From Pseudisothecium myosuroides (Eukaryota; Streptophyta; Bryopsida; Hypnales; Lembophyllaceae): 64,000 nucleotides of DNA. The notes beneath the pieces are model-generated. The model did not search any database. It saw nothing but the letters and a program-made list of their open reading frames with translations, and was not told the origin of the DNA. The stretch is taken from assembly GCA_951799445.1 (NCBI GenBank), contig OX637288.1, positions 45,771,288 through 45,835,287 on the forward strand, given 5' to 3'. This document shows positions 48,752 to 60,666 of the stretch, piece after piece (the stretch's first letter is position 1; each line of letters opens with the position of its first letter). Made by a program: the position numbers and the translations under genes.

Positions 48752-49209
48752 CGGAGCGGTGCGTCCAGTGCAAGGAGGGAAGAAGCTCAAACTAGCAACT
48801 CGAAGAATATGACTCTCAAGGGTGTCAAGGAAACTTGGTTTAGTGTTTGTGCATTTCTGTGAATATGGTTAGTGTTAAGAAACATCTTATCTTGAAGTTC
48901 TCTGTAGTTTACTGTAGTTATAAAGACATCTAAGCCGCTCTCCACTTGTAGTTTGTTGTAGTTAACTGTAGTTATAAAGACATCTAATTGTAAATGAGAA
49001 ATCTCTTGGACCAATAGGAGAGAAGGACTACTCATCTACTCTCCTAGGTAAGTGTTTCATACTTCCTTTGAAAGGAGACTTCTTTCTTCTTGCGTACTTT
49101 GGTTTTACAACCTTTTGTAGTTTTATTTTGTTACCTATTCTCAATAGTTACTATAAGATTTCCTCCTCTTTTTTGGTCTCTTTCCTTCAGTTATTAATAG
49201 TGTGCCTTG

Positions 49210-50668
49210 TGCCATTGCCACAGCCAAAAATGAAAGTAAAAGTATAATTTTTAGTTCATACAAATAAAAGTAAAAGTATAATTTCTAATTTTCAATTCAT
49301 ACAAATAAAAGTAAACGTATAATTTTCTAATTTTTAATACATAAAAATAAAAAATAAAAGTATAAATTTCTAATTTTTAGTTCATACAAATAAAAGTAAA
49401 AGTATAATTTTTTAGTTTTTAGTTTATAAAAATAAAAGTATAAATTTCTAATTTTTAGTTCATACAAATAAAAGTAAAAGTATAATTTTTTAGTTTTTAG
49501 TTCATAAAAATAAAAGTATAATTTTCTAATTGTTAATTCATAAAAACTTTGAAGTATAATATCTTTCCTTCTGTAAGTTGGAACGCCATGAAACAAAGCT
49601 CGTGCATCCCTCCTCCCTAAAGACTTTCCGACAATACCAAGAACACAACTAAAGAACATGGGGTCCAACAGATCTCACCGTAACAAACAAAACTAACAAA
49701 CAACCTAATTTAAGGTACGAACTAGTGTACCTTGTGCCATTGTCACAACCAAAATAAAAATAAAAATAACATTTTAATCTTTTAATTTGTAAAAACTTCA
49801 ATATCTTTTATACACGAAGGAGTCCAAGGACTCTATTGCAGTGGGAGAGGTTGCATTCTTGATACGAGTAGAAAGCTAGTTATGCACAAAAGAGTGCAAG
49901 GGCTAAGCTTTGTTTTGTGGCATTTAAACATGCAATGCATACAATGTGAAAGTTATGGTTTTTAAAAATAAATGATAATTTAATTCAATTTTCTAATTCA
50001 TAAAAACTTTGAAATTGAATAAGTTTCACTCTATAGATCCAAACGCCATGTGCAAAACAAAGTTTGTGCACCCCTCTTTGCAGAGATCTTTCCAACAATA
50101 CCAAGATCACGGCCGAGGGACTCACAATTTCTTATATCTCAACATATTAAATAAACAAACAAAACAAACTAACTAACTAATTCAATGTATAGATATTTCA
50201 AAATAAAAATAAAAATAATTTTCTAATTTTTTAATTCATAAAATCTTCAAAATTCAATATCTTTTTTGTTGTAAGTCGGAATGCCATGAAACAAAGTTTG
50301 TGCACCTTTCCTTAGAGAGAGCTTTCTAATGCTACCATGAATACAACTTGGGGATGCAAGGTCTAGGAGATCTCATTGTAACCAACAAAATAAATAAATA
50401 GCCTAATTTAAAGTATAGATGCTTTAGTGATTCTTTTACAAAAACCATCGTTGATGGTAAAAGATTGTTGTCTTTGACTACTAAATTTCTTGAGATCCAT
50501 TTTATTATTGTGTATAAAAGTCCTAATCTTTTCTAATGAACACAAATTTCTTAATTTTCACCAATGTATAGAAGACCATGTTGATGGTGCACAACCAGAT
50601 TACCTCCAAGTAGCAAAGCTCTAGCAAGAGTAGCTGAGCGTTTTTCTACATTGAATAGGGATATTAAC
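49210..50668. repeat. AT-rich tail block of unit 2 with expanded minisatellite
   Basis: The relative of 36481-38060. Its first part (49225-49545) is an expanded array of TAAAAGTATAATTTYTAATT and TTAGTTCATACAAATAAAAG units, several more than in unit 1 and far more than in unit 3. The rest keeps the higher-order AATTCATAAAAACTTTGAA repeat. No gene seen. Confidence 0.8.
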
Positions 50669-53265
50669 CCCTAAAGGACCAAACTGCATTTTTTGGCAAC
50701 ATAGCGATTTTGGGCAGCTCTGTGGGAATCCAAAAAACAAGATCCTAGCTATTTAAGATAGAATTAGAAGTAAGGAATCCATTCTTAGTAAATTTTTTTG
50801 GTTCTATGAGATAGAAATAGAGAAATTAATGAGTTTATCTATTAGCAAAACATAAGATTTCTTAGTAAGATAAAAGGGTTAAGGAGGAAAATTCATTTTC
50901 TGTCCTAAACCGAAAACTAGAAACCAGAAACCGGAATCAGGACGAGGTGACACGTATTACCAAAGCCTCATCAAGTGGAAGTGCCTCCAAAGCGGCTTAA
51001 GAAGACTTAGGATCAGTTATTTTTTAGGAGCAGAAGTAGGTAGGCGGAGAAAACTAAAAGTCATTTGATTTAGGAAGTTAATTGCAAATTGCTTTATGTT
51101 AGGAGGAACCTGGACACCCGGATCCGGATTTGTCGGATCTGAAATTCACTTTTTTGGGGTGGGACTAGAAGTAAATAGGAAGTTTTTTAGGATAGACTTA
51201 GACCAGTAGGGCTAAAGCCTAAATTTTGGATAGGTAGAAAGCTATTAGCTAGCTGCTTTTCAGCTACATGCACCTGGACTGGCAGTTTCCGGGTTTTTAG
51301 GATCTGAGATCCGCTTTTTGCGGATCGGCTGGATTGGTAGAAAGTCAACTTAGATGGATAAGGAATGACGCGTGTCATTCTTTGGTCCTTTATTTTGGAT
51401 TGCTGGGGACCTTTAGGGTTTCCCTTGGGTTGTTATTTAGGGGTTGGAAGTTAGTTTCAACTCCGGGCGTGTTCATATTCTTGTTTTTCTATTCAATTTC
51501 TGCAAAGTAAGCTTGGATTTCAACTCCATGAATACTGGTCTGAAAAGTCATGGTCTTGTGTTGAGGGGTTAGGCGATGTTTTGATCATTGCTAGTTCAGG
51601 TAGTTTGACAGTGAAGATTTGAGGAGAGGAGTCGTCCCCGGATTCTGTCCGGATCCGTGTCCGAGAGTATTGAGGATTGGTTCTGTAAACTTTGTGTATT
51701 CGGAGGAAATTCTATCCGCTGATGTTCTTGGGAGTCTTCTGAGCGAGATAGCCATTCCTAGGTTAGGTGAGTCCTTGAGAGGAAGGGCAAACGCTAGCTG
51801 ACGTCTGAGAGGTCTTGCTGTAACCGAAAGAGAGGAACTAGAAGGTTGGAGGAATCTCCTAGTTAGCAAGGTACCACGTACTCCTCTTTGGATTGCGTCC
51901 AGATTGGTCTGTCATTGTAGTAACGTAGGGATTGTAGGGGTTTCTTGAGTGACCTGCTGGCGCGGATTAGTTTCCGGGTTAGTTGTGAGGAAGAACTTGC
52001 GTCCTATTCTTTTTCTGTCTTTTTATTATTTTCTTTTAGTGAAGTCTTCAGTCACTTTAATCATCTGGAGGGTAGGATTTACACGTCCTTCCTTAATCTA
52101 AGAGCGAACCCCTCCGTATACGAGGTTAAACTTCTACTATCTGTTACTAAGGATATAGGGTACGGATCCGGATTTGGAAGAGGAATAGGATCATGACAAT
52201 CCTTCCGATTCCGCATCCGCAGTGCTGGGTGATAAGTTGTTAATCTGGATAGGGAGAGGTACAGGATAATGACACTCCTCCATGTCTAGTGAAGTAGCAT
52301 GAAATTGTATGGGTTGGAAGAGAGAGTATTTTAGAAGTAAGGGTATTTAAGAGGCAGTATCCGGGTTTAAGTTCCGGATTCCTGATGTCTTGGGTTTTGG
52401 GTTTCCTAATCCGAATCCGAATCCGAATATACTGAGGAAACTACGGTAAAATCCTTTGGGAATGATACACGGGTCATCTTGGGTGTTTTGTCAATTAAAA
52501 CGCCTAAAGGTAGGATTTGTGCTTCCTTGTGCTACGACAAGCTCACTACGAATGGAGTTTTTATTTTCTTTCTTTGAAAATTTTACACAACATGTGTCCA
52601 AGGAGTAGCTTTAAGGCCCAACAATTTTCATAACTTTTGACTACATAGGAAAAATGTTATTGCATGATATATGATTTTCTTTAAACTTTGGGCAGCCTGG
52701 GCAGCTCTAAAAATTTCTTTAAAAATGACTTTTAAGAAAAATAAAAATTTGAAATTGTTTATTTAGATTTATATATACACGGGAAACTTTGAATCATTTA
52801 ATTTTGATCAATGAGTCAAAAGTTATGAAGAGTTTAAGTTTGCGGGTAGTAATGGTTTTGAAAGACTCCATGCCTACCTATAGGATTAAATCCTATTCTT
52901 TAGACTCCGTGCGCATGTTTACTAGTTACATTTTGCATGCATTTATTGTGAGGTAAGTCCCTTTAATTTTTTAGTCCCCTTAACCCCTAAAGGAAAAAGC
53001 TGCGTTTTTTGGCAACAAAGTGATTTTGGGCAATTCACTATGAATGGAGTTTTTATTTTTTTCCTTTAAAATTTTTACACAATATGTACCCAAGGAGTAG
53101 CTTTAAGGCCCATTAATTTTCATAACTTTTGACTACATAGATAAAAAGTTATTGCATGATATGTGATTTTCTTTGAACTTTGGGCAACTCGGGCAGCTCT
53201 GAAAATTTCTTTAAAAATGACTTTTGAAAAAAATAAAAATTTGAAATTGGTCCTTTAGATGATAA
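50669..53265. repeat. Rearranged segment: duplicated block, solo LTR and inverted piece
   Basis: Block P (CCCCTAAAGGACCAAACTGC and onwards) occurs at 50669-50720 plus 52540-52760, split by the LTR, and again intact at 52982-53250. Between them, 52914-52975 is the inverse of the unit-1 sequence at about 38050-38115 (AATTAAAGGGACTTACCTCA region). Short ATAAATCCTATTCTTTAG repeats lie at 52885-52905 and 53260-53320. It replaces the normal unit junction, pointing to duplication plus inversion. Confidence 0.75.
50721..52539. mobile_element. 1.82-kb solo LTR
   Basis: The segment starts TGTGGGAATCC and ends GCTACGACA, i.e. TG...CA, and is flanked by AGCTC on both sides (50716-50720, 52540-52544). 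The related block at 52982-53250 shows the empty site (GGGCAATTCACTATG, with AATTC in place of AGCTC at 53032-53036). No gag, protease, reverse transcriptase or integrase reading frame lies in or next to it, so this is what LTR-LTR recombination leaves behind. Superfamily cannot be assigned without the internal region. Confidence 0.85.
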
Positions 53266-53404
53266 ATCCTATTCTTTAGGATTAAATCCTATTCTTTAGA
53301 TGATAAATCCTATTCTTTAGGAAAGTCTTCTAAGGGATTCGCTGGTGTTGGTCTTGGCACGTTTGTCAGTGCCCCAAACCACCCGCCTACGATGCCAGTT
53401 CTCT

Positions 53405-54085
53405 AAGGAATGGACTGTCAACATGTAGTTCAACCAAGCATATGACGAAGCAATCCCCAACATGGCAACACTTCTTTTGTATGCTGGGAAAGTCAATGAG
53501 CTCTTGGTAAGAATCTTCAATTTCAACAAATTCTTATGGTTATATGTATATCGCTTCCGCTTGACACATCAGAGGAATGCTCGAGGGAATGTTGCTAGTA
53601 GGATCGAGAGTGTTTGGATGCCGATGGCTAGTATCGGTGAATTGGTATACTTTGCCTTAACTTGGAACTACACAGAGGCAAATCCCTTGTGCATTGTGGT
53701 GATCAATTTGTTGACACAAGTTTAGCATGAGCTCCCTCCTCTGCAACATGTTTCCACTGTCCCGCCCACATTGGTGCACATGAAAGTGGACTCTACGACC
53801 AAAGGATATAAGGTGGTTGTTGTAGACAAAAAGAAAGGTTGTTACAAAGTAGAAATGTATGGTTGGAAGATTGAATGTGAATGGAAGATTGGTGCTTGCG
53901 ATTGTTTCCGCTTGAAAAGTTCTAGTTCATGTACATATGACCTTGAAGAAGGACAACTGAAGCTTTTAGATAGCAATTTAATCTTTTAGTCCGAGGGAGC
54001 ATGTGTGAAGCAATACGGGCTTGCGGGTGACCATATAATTGTGGTGCAAAAAAAATTGATTCAACATGGTACTGGGCAGCGATCC
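53405..54085 (+). pseudogene. F-box/propeller-type coding relic, copy 2
   Basis: The best preserved of the three relics: one frame runs from about 53462 to 53987 with a single TAG (53723-53725, the shared stop before H-E-L-P-P-L-Q-H-V). Motifs: VWMPMASIGELVYFA, ANPLCIVVINLLTQ, YKVVVVDKKK, YGWKIECEWKIG, YDLEEGQLKLLD. Here the second stop of copy 1 is a Trp codon. No F-box-coding exon is seen upstream. It lies beyond the rearranged segment of unit 2. Confidence 0.7.
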
Positions 54086-54159
54086 CTAAACTGGCTAAAA
54101 TTAGCTAAGTTTCTACCAAAAAAATCCTTGTGCTACTAGTACAATAGGTGCATTCTTCA

Positions 54160-55065
54160 ATTCTATACTAATCTTGGAAGTCCTCCATCGGACACTTTTG
54201 AACCTCAAAGTCCTTATTAGATTAAAGTATGTGTACTTATAACAAACGTTAATTGCAATTGAGTGTATTTACTATTGTAAAACATAACTTATTCTTATTA
54301 GACCCTATTGGCAAGTAAAAGAGGATCCCAACACACTTTAGCGTCTCGTTTAGCATGCATTATTCAAACACCATTTAATTAAGTTATGAAATTTCAAAGT
54401 ATTGTCTATAGGGCTACCAAAAATCAACTCAGGACTCTCTAAGGCTCTCATGTTTTACTTTGTATAGCTTGCAGCATCAATATCTACGTTTTTCTGTTTT
54501 CCCCTTGGTCCAAATGTAGGTGTTTCATTTGGGGCATTGATGATAGAGGATGCATATACCTCAAAGCATCTCCAGTGGTCCTTCGCTTCTTGGATGAAAA
54601 TTGAACAATGAATGTGTTTTTTGCAATGAAAATCTCCTTGATATAATAACAAAATTTTGAATTTTTTCCATTGTTTTGCAACTTTACCAAATAAAAATAT
54701 TCATCTTCAAAATAGTATATTGACATCATCAATGATGGGATTCTTTTTCCTTTGCACAAACTTGTCATTTGTTGAAAGTTAAAACAATAAATAGCATAGA
54801 TGAAGCATACAAGCAATCCCCTCTCCAAATCTTGGCCATGATATTTGGCATAAATGAACTTTTGATATACCATTGGAGATGTTTTTAGCCTTCATTTTTT
54901 AATCATTGAGAAAGGGCCCAAATGGTGATTATTGATATTTTGGGTAAGCAATAGATTTTGACTATCATCCATCTATGAAACAAGAATTCCATTTTCAAGC
55001 TACTTCAATAGACCAACATAGTATATCAAAACAATGTTGGAATTTCTTTTGGTATTAAAATTCCC
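54160..55065. repeat. Conserved spacer block of unit 2
   Basis: Near-identical to 39190-40070, and ends abruptly at about 55065, where it fuses to the truncated third F-box copy. Contains a 129-codon minus-strand open frame (54873-54484) matching that of unit 1. Not called as a gene. Confidence 0.75.
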
Positions 55066-55067
55066 AC

Positions 55068-56103
55068 CCACATCTTCCAATCTGAGTTATACAAAACGGC
55101 CTCTCCTCAATCTCCAAGTAATTGTATACAAGCACATGCTCACCACAAAATGTAATCAGAAAACTTTGGTGGCCTGAACCCCTCATCATCCATTTACACA
55201 AATCTTTGGACACAGTCCACGACTCTTTATAATGGGTATTCATCTACTACTTTGCAAGACGCGACTTGGGCCATATTCCAATCCACATGCCAATGCCACG
55301 ATGCTCCCACTCACCGGAACTCCGAACAAAGCAAAAGAACTGGATGGCCATCCCCCCCCACATAAGTACGAGTCGGAGTCGTCCAGGCACCGCTACTCGA
55401 GTCATAAGTACTGGTTCTAGAACCCTCGGTGATAAAAACGCTAAATCCATAGGGAATTTGGGTTGTGTCCACCGTCATCCCCACGATACAACGAGAATCC
55501 TACACGAATGCCGGGTACAATCCAACTATCATTGGAAGAGCAACCACGCAAATACACAAATTACCGATTCAAATTAGAGTGAAATTCAACCAAATTTCAG
55601 AAAAAATCTCAATCAAAGAGACGGCTAATCGAGACAAGTTAACACAAATAGATGTCTAGGGTACTAACCATAAGCTTCCCGGAAGGAAGAGGCGGCAAGG
55701 AGTAAAACACGCGAGTGTGCACATCGAAGACGCGGTGGCGGTCAGAGTCTTCGTACAGCAAGCCCGACACTTCACATCGTCTTCGAGGCAGAGGCGATGA
55801 AGTCCACGAGGAGGAGTCTTGGGAAGTCCAGAGGCGGTGTCCCGTTCTTCGAGCGACGACGAAGTACAGGTTGGAAATCGGAGGTTTGAAGTGTCGTTCC
55901 AGAAATTGGCGATCCGAAGCCAGGCGGTTCCATTCCTTACAGACTTGACGCAGGCGGAAGAAGGGCGCCAGGGGGAGCTTGGTGTAGATCAGCGAGAGGT
56001 CAACGAAGCACTGCAGCTCGCCCCAGAGAGAAACATTCATGTCTTTGCCGTCGCCATCGCTTGGTGGTGTGGCCACTTTTGTGCGTTCGGAGCGCAACTT
56101 CAT
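55068..56103 (-). pseudogene. F-box protein, copy 3, broken
   Basis: Exon 1 (56103-about 55665) is intact and close to copy 2, with the M-K-L-R-S start and the same F-box-like region. Exon 2 is ruined. A TAG at 55502-55500 replaces the Gln codon (CAG) that follows A-F-M/V in the other copies. About 120 bp between the W-T-T-P-T-R-T region and the S-S-G-E-W-E region are missing. The 3' end is cut at about 55068, where the sequence joins spacer DNA. The exon 1 to 2 splice sites look unchanged. At best it could give a truncated F-box-only product. Confidence 0.88.
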
Positions 56104-56869
56104 CGGAGCGGTGCGTCCAGCGCAAGGAGGGAAGAAGCTCGAACTAGCAATTCGAAGAATATGGACTAACAAAACTCTCAAGGGTGTCAAGGAAACTTGG
56201 TTTAGTGTTCGTGCATTGCTGTGATCAGGGCTGAGGAATATGGTTAGTGTCAAGAAACATCTTATCTTAATACTCTCTCCACTTGAAGTTCACTGTAGTT
56301 CACTGTAGTTATAAAGACATCTAATTGTAGATTAGAATCCCTTGGACTAGTAGAAGAGAAGGACTATTCATCTTCTCTCTTGCATATATGTTTCATATAC
56401 TTCCTTTGAAAGGAGACTTCTTTCTACTTGTGTACTTTGGTTTTACAACCTTTTATAATTTTGTTTTGTTTCCTATTCTTAACTATTTTTACTTTATTTT
56501 TTTTTTACCTCCTTCCTTTGGTTATTAATAGTGTGCCTTATGCTGTTGCCATAGCCAAATAATGAAAGTAAAAGTACAATTTTCTAATTTTTAGTTTGTA
56601 AAAACAAAAATAAAAGTATAATTTTGTAATTTTTAATTCATAAAACTTTGAAATATAATATCTCTCCTTCTGTGAGTTGGAACGCCACAAAACAAAGCTT
56701 GTGCACCCCTCCTCCCTAAGGACTTTTCGACAGTACCAAGAACACGACCAAGAGAACATGGGGTCCAAAAGATCTCACTGTAACAAACAAAACTAACAAA
56801 CAACCTAATTTAAGGTATGAACTAGTGTGCACTGTGTTGTTGCTACAACCAAAATAACAAGACGTGTAG

Positions 56870-58660
56870 TCCCCAGAGAATCACCTACAAAATCATATGA
56901 AAAAATATCCAAAATGGTACGGAGTACTTACCATTTCCATCAAAACTGTCGCCCTCTCTGAATCAGATTCTGCATCAAAACTGCCGCCATCTCTAAAAAG
57001 ACAGTTGAATACAAACTGAAGCAACTCAAAATGCTGCCGCCATAGTCATTTGGGGTTTGATTGTTGGGGTTCTCAAGGATGTGGGACTTGTTGTAACGGT
57101 GATAAGAGACTGTCAATTTCAGGAACAATGACGTATGGAAGCAAAATACTTTTGTGGATACCTGCCAGCAGCTCAACATGGCCCGGGAGGAGGACACTAC
57201 TCAAAGTCTGCTCAAATGCTGCAAATGCCCTACAATATGCTTCAAAGAAAACCCTACATTAAGGCCTGCATCAATGTTTGTCTCCTTCTACATGATTAAG
57301 ATTCAAGGAGACTTCAGGTTTGTAGAGCCTCAAAAAATGTGGATTAATTACCATTGACTACAGGAAGAGGTCCTGATTCCTGCACGTTACAGGACCTATA
57401 CTTCACTTCATAGGTCGAAAAATTTGCCAAGGATCGAAAAGAAGATAGAATCATGTAAGATTAGTCAGTGTTGAAGTTATCGAATGCTTGGGCACGGTCA
57501 CCACTCCTGATCGCTCTCTCAGAATTAGGTTGAGGCGGCAGAGGGCGCCGGTCGTTCTTGTGCTTGTTCTCCTCTGCAAGCAACCACTCCTTTTGGCATT
57601 GTAGAATGTGAATTGGTACACTGTGGTTCCCATTGAGGCTGCGTGTTAGGAGATTGCTCGCTCCTCTGTCCACTAAAGTTTCCTGTGCATAGCATTTCTA
57701 TGCTACTTTTCATGAAATTAGTTTATATGAGTTACGATGAGAACCTCCTTGGGCCCTATTCTAGACCGCAAAGGTAGCACATGTGCATCCGAGGTCTACT
57801 GCCAGGCCTGCACACCAACCCGAATCCATCTCTCCTCCCCTTCACAACCTTGTCACACCCTATCAAATATGTGAACCTACCCTACATGCATAGCTCTTGT
57901 CTTACCGGCTTCAAAGGAAGGAACGGAAAGAACTTCAGATGGCAATCACGCACACTCTGTCGTTTGTGATGTAGCTGTGCACACAGTCCGAGTCCCTAGT
58001 CCCTGCAAGACAGTGACCACCCTCTTGACGAGTCCCAAATCAATCAATCATGAATCTGATTTCATAACATATCAAATTAGCGACACGAAGGACCTAAGAG
58101 ACGCAATACTTCAAATTTCTCGGTCATGTCTTGCAATATTGTAGTGAAGAGAAGCAAAAGGTAACAATGATAACGGGATGCATCAGAAACTAAAAAATTG
58201 AAAATGCAGCTCTAAAACCCAGCTTGCAAGAGATGCAAGTTAGCGTTGTTGGGATAACACCATGAGAAAAGTTGTTGGGAAGCACAGTTATGGTACATGA
58301 CTTCAATTCTCTGCTTCCAGTTTTGTCTCACATTCAATCTTACGATCTGAAGATTGGGTAATCGATGGCTACAGTTCAGCATAATCTTCACAATGTCTAC
58401 TTCACAGCTGAAGACGGCCGCTAAGCATTGAGGTACAGCTAGAACAGTGCACCTCTTCATTGATACCTCAACATTCCGCCCAGTCACACCGTCCCTTCAG
58501 TTGGAGAAGTCCCATGGCACTGAGGACTTCTGAACCCATTTAAATGAGAGTTTTGAATCTGTAACGTAAAACTCATATAAACGTAAAACTCATACAATAT
58601 ATTGAGGTGTAATTCAAGTTGAGCTGCTAAGGAATCATGGGATTTCAGGCATTGGCACTC
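56870..58660. other. Left part of the insertion, no confident gene
   Basis: Short open frames only. One plus-strand frame at about 57154-57290 ends in KENPTLRPASM, reminiscent of the last subdomain of plant receptor-like kinases, but it is too short to call. The segment 58212-58487 is open on the minus strand with no motif I recognise. Confidence 0.4.
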
Positions 58661-58669
58661 CAATTGTTG

Positions 58670-59547
58670 TAGCCCAGTTCCTTCCTAGCTCCATTATTGC
58701 CAGTAGGTGATGGCAGACTAGATCGTGGGCAATTTCTTTGTCCCAGCTGCATCTCTGCTTTTGGGGATTCTTTTACTGACACAGGAAACTTGCAATCGGT
58801 GCTTCCAATAACCAAGGTCAAGTATCCCTTTGGAGAATCGTATTGCTTTCCTGACCGGCCAAAAGAGTAGACGCGATTTTCCAACGGCCGACTTGTCATT
58901 GATTTCATCAGTTAGGAACCACCTCCAGCTGTTTAGGTTAGTGGCTTCAATGGCAACTAATTCCAGGCGGGTTGGAGCAAATTAAATCGTTACAACTTCA
59001 ATTTCGTTTGTTCTATGATACTGGTCCGAATGCTCTGAACATTGATTCAATATTGTGCAGCTCAAGCATTCAAGTTTCTGTTCATTGAACCTTATTTAAG
59101 GCACTTTGGCGACGAGGCATACAAGACGGGTGTCAACTTTGCAATTTCCACCGGTACTGCAACCGTTAACTACTCTATACTCGGGACAGCATGTTTTCTA
59201 GAACGAGAGACGAAAGACTACTTTGAGTTCAGAGCTGATCATACAGGTAAAAGAATCATGCTCTTAATTGCGATCCAGACACCTGCTATTTAATTTGTGT
59301 ATCAATTGAGCACAAAATGGTCAAACCTTTACTCGTTGTAAATTACCCTCAAGAATCACTGATGACCTAAGTTCCACAATATTTTAGTGTCACTGTTTGT
59401 GCATGTCCGTTGTATGATGCACCTTCCGCAAGTCTGCACATAATACCAGAGATTGTTGGAAACGACTTCGTCGTCGCTTACACCCTTGCTGGTCAGAATT
59501 TGAGAACTACAATGCTAAGCTCCAGGGTCACCAGCAAAAGGAATTGA
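58670..59547 (+). pseudogene. GDSL esterase/lipase gene remnant
   Basis: Exon 1 remnant (about 58670-58910) encodes block I, A-F-G-D-S-F-T-D-T-G-N with the nucleophile Ser, then YPFGE and RFSNGRLVIDFI. A TAG at 58868-58870 interrupts it where a Gly-Arg would be expected. Exon 2 (59061-59246) joins in phase 1 and gives QAFKFLFIEPYL, then YKTGVNFAIS, matching the family's second block. A third piece (about 59395-59547) carries E-I-V-G-N-D-F, the Asn block, and stops at TGA 59545. The signal peptide, the remaining family blocks and the C-terminal Asp/His pair are absent. Family role: hydrolysis of esters, usually extracellular. Here it is a fragment carried in an insertion and cannot be functional. 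Confidence 0.85.
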
Positions 59548-60666
59548 CGGCGCTGATACAAAATAGACATTTAAACAACAGACGTACAGAGATCAAGCGG
59601 CAGATTACTATTCGAATGAGAAAATCGATGCCCATCTCAAACCAAAAGCAGATGAGAACCCGTCCAATCACTAAATCGTAATCACTATACGGTAGTTCAA
59701 TTACAAGCTGATACGCGATATGCGTCGGCGTCAACACGAGCGCAAAAACATAGTGACGAACTAAGGATTCCCTGCGACGAGTTGACTTCCTGTTCTTTGC
59801 ATTGGGAGCAACCGTTTCTTACATTCGTAACCAAACCCTAAAAGCTTAACCCCAAAGAAGCAAAATTCGACATAAGATATCCTAAAGTCAAATTGCACAT
59901 AATGTTTGAGTCTAAAGAAAACAGAGAGAACGTCAGATTAAGTGCAAAAGACCAGATGAAACATGATCGAGCATTCAATTGTACAAAAAAAAAAAAAATT
60001 TGCTTCCCTGCATTATTCCTTTGACAAGAGCTTCCACGCATGCAGCAACTTCATAAAGCTATCAAGTTTTCGTAACCGCACCCTAAAATTTACTCCAAAA
60101 GAAGCAAACTTTGACCCAAGAGATCGTACAATCAAAATTGCACAATACTTCTCCAATTTCAAAGCTCACCGCTACTGAGACACTCTTTGCTTGCACATCG
60201 AATTGTCAAATGATGAAGCTCTTGAAATCGACTGATCACCTCCCATGGTGATCGTTGCGGAAGGCTGAAATTGAATGAGCCAACACGAATGAGCTCTACA
60301 GCACACAAATTCTACACCCTTGAAATTCTTCTAATTCACCAACCAACCAAGCAATTGGGCTGCTGATGCTACCACCAACTTCCGCCAGAATACTTCCAAA
60401 CAAACGATTAACCCAGCAAGCAATTGGGCTACAGCAAATGTGACATTGAAGCTCAAGAAACACAAAACATGGTCACCGATACTAACAAATGTGCAATTGA
60501 ATACGACCTACTAAGTTAATCCAAAACCGTCTCTGAAAAAAACCCTAATGCCAGTAGAAAGCATGTTCCGCGACCTACAGTATGTTCCCGGGCATTCCCG
60601 ATGCACGTTCCTCCGACGCCGAAGTTCCCCTTCAGAGGAGCGTCCCCCTTTCCTGTAGGGGACCTT
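59548..60666. other. Right part of the insertion
   Basis: No exon recognised. Related A-rich blocks near 59830-59910 and 60077-60150 (ACCCTAAAA, AGAAGCAAA, TCAAAATTGCACA) suggest an internal duplication of about 250 bp. A GC-rich end (60570-60660) is unlike the rest. AGCAATTGGGCT is repeated at 60352 and 60419. Confidence 0.45.

Larger units (their letters stand above)
40380..55065. repeat. Segmental duplication, unit 2
   Basis: Leader 40380-42824 continuing at 47195-47340 (split by the hAT element), F-box gene 47340-49200, tail 49210-50668, a rearranged segment with a solo LTR 50669-53265, coding relic 53405-54085, spacer 54160-55065. It lacks the MITEs of unit 1 but has its own insertions, so those insertions postdate the duplication. 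Confidence 0.9.
56858..60666. mobile_element. 3.8-kb insertion in unit 3 tail
   Basis: Units 1 and 2 read continuously across AACCAAAATAAAAATAAAAATAAC (36822 and 49746 regions). In unit 3 this is split after AACCAAAATAA and resumes AAAAATAAAAATAACATTTT at 60667. Ends: left CAAGACGTGTAGTCCCCAG, right CTGTAGGGGACCTT; only a short GTCCCC inverse is shared, so no firm TIR. A-rich flanks hide any target duplication. It carries a broken GDSL gene (58670-59547). Could be a gene-capturing transposon or plain filler DNA. Confidence 0.6.

Noticed and set aside
49225..49545. CRISPR-like array
   Set aside because: The units are AT-rich, abutting and variable with no spacer diversity, in a plant nuclear context; it is a minisatellite.
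57154..57290. Receptor-kinase C-terminal fragment (NPTLRP motif)
   Set aside because: Only about ten residues match a common kinase ending; neighbouring frame does not continue with kinase motifs.
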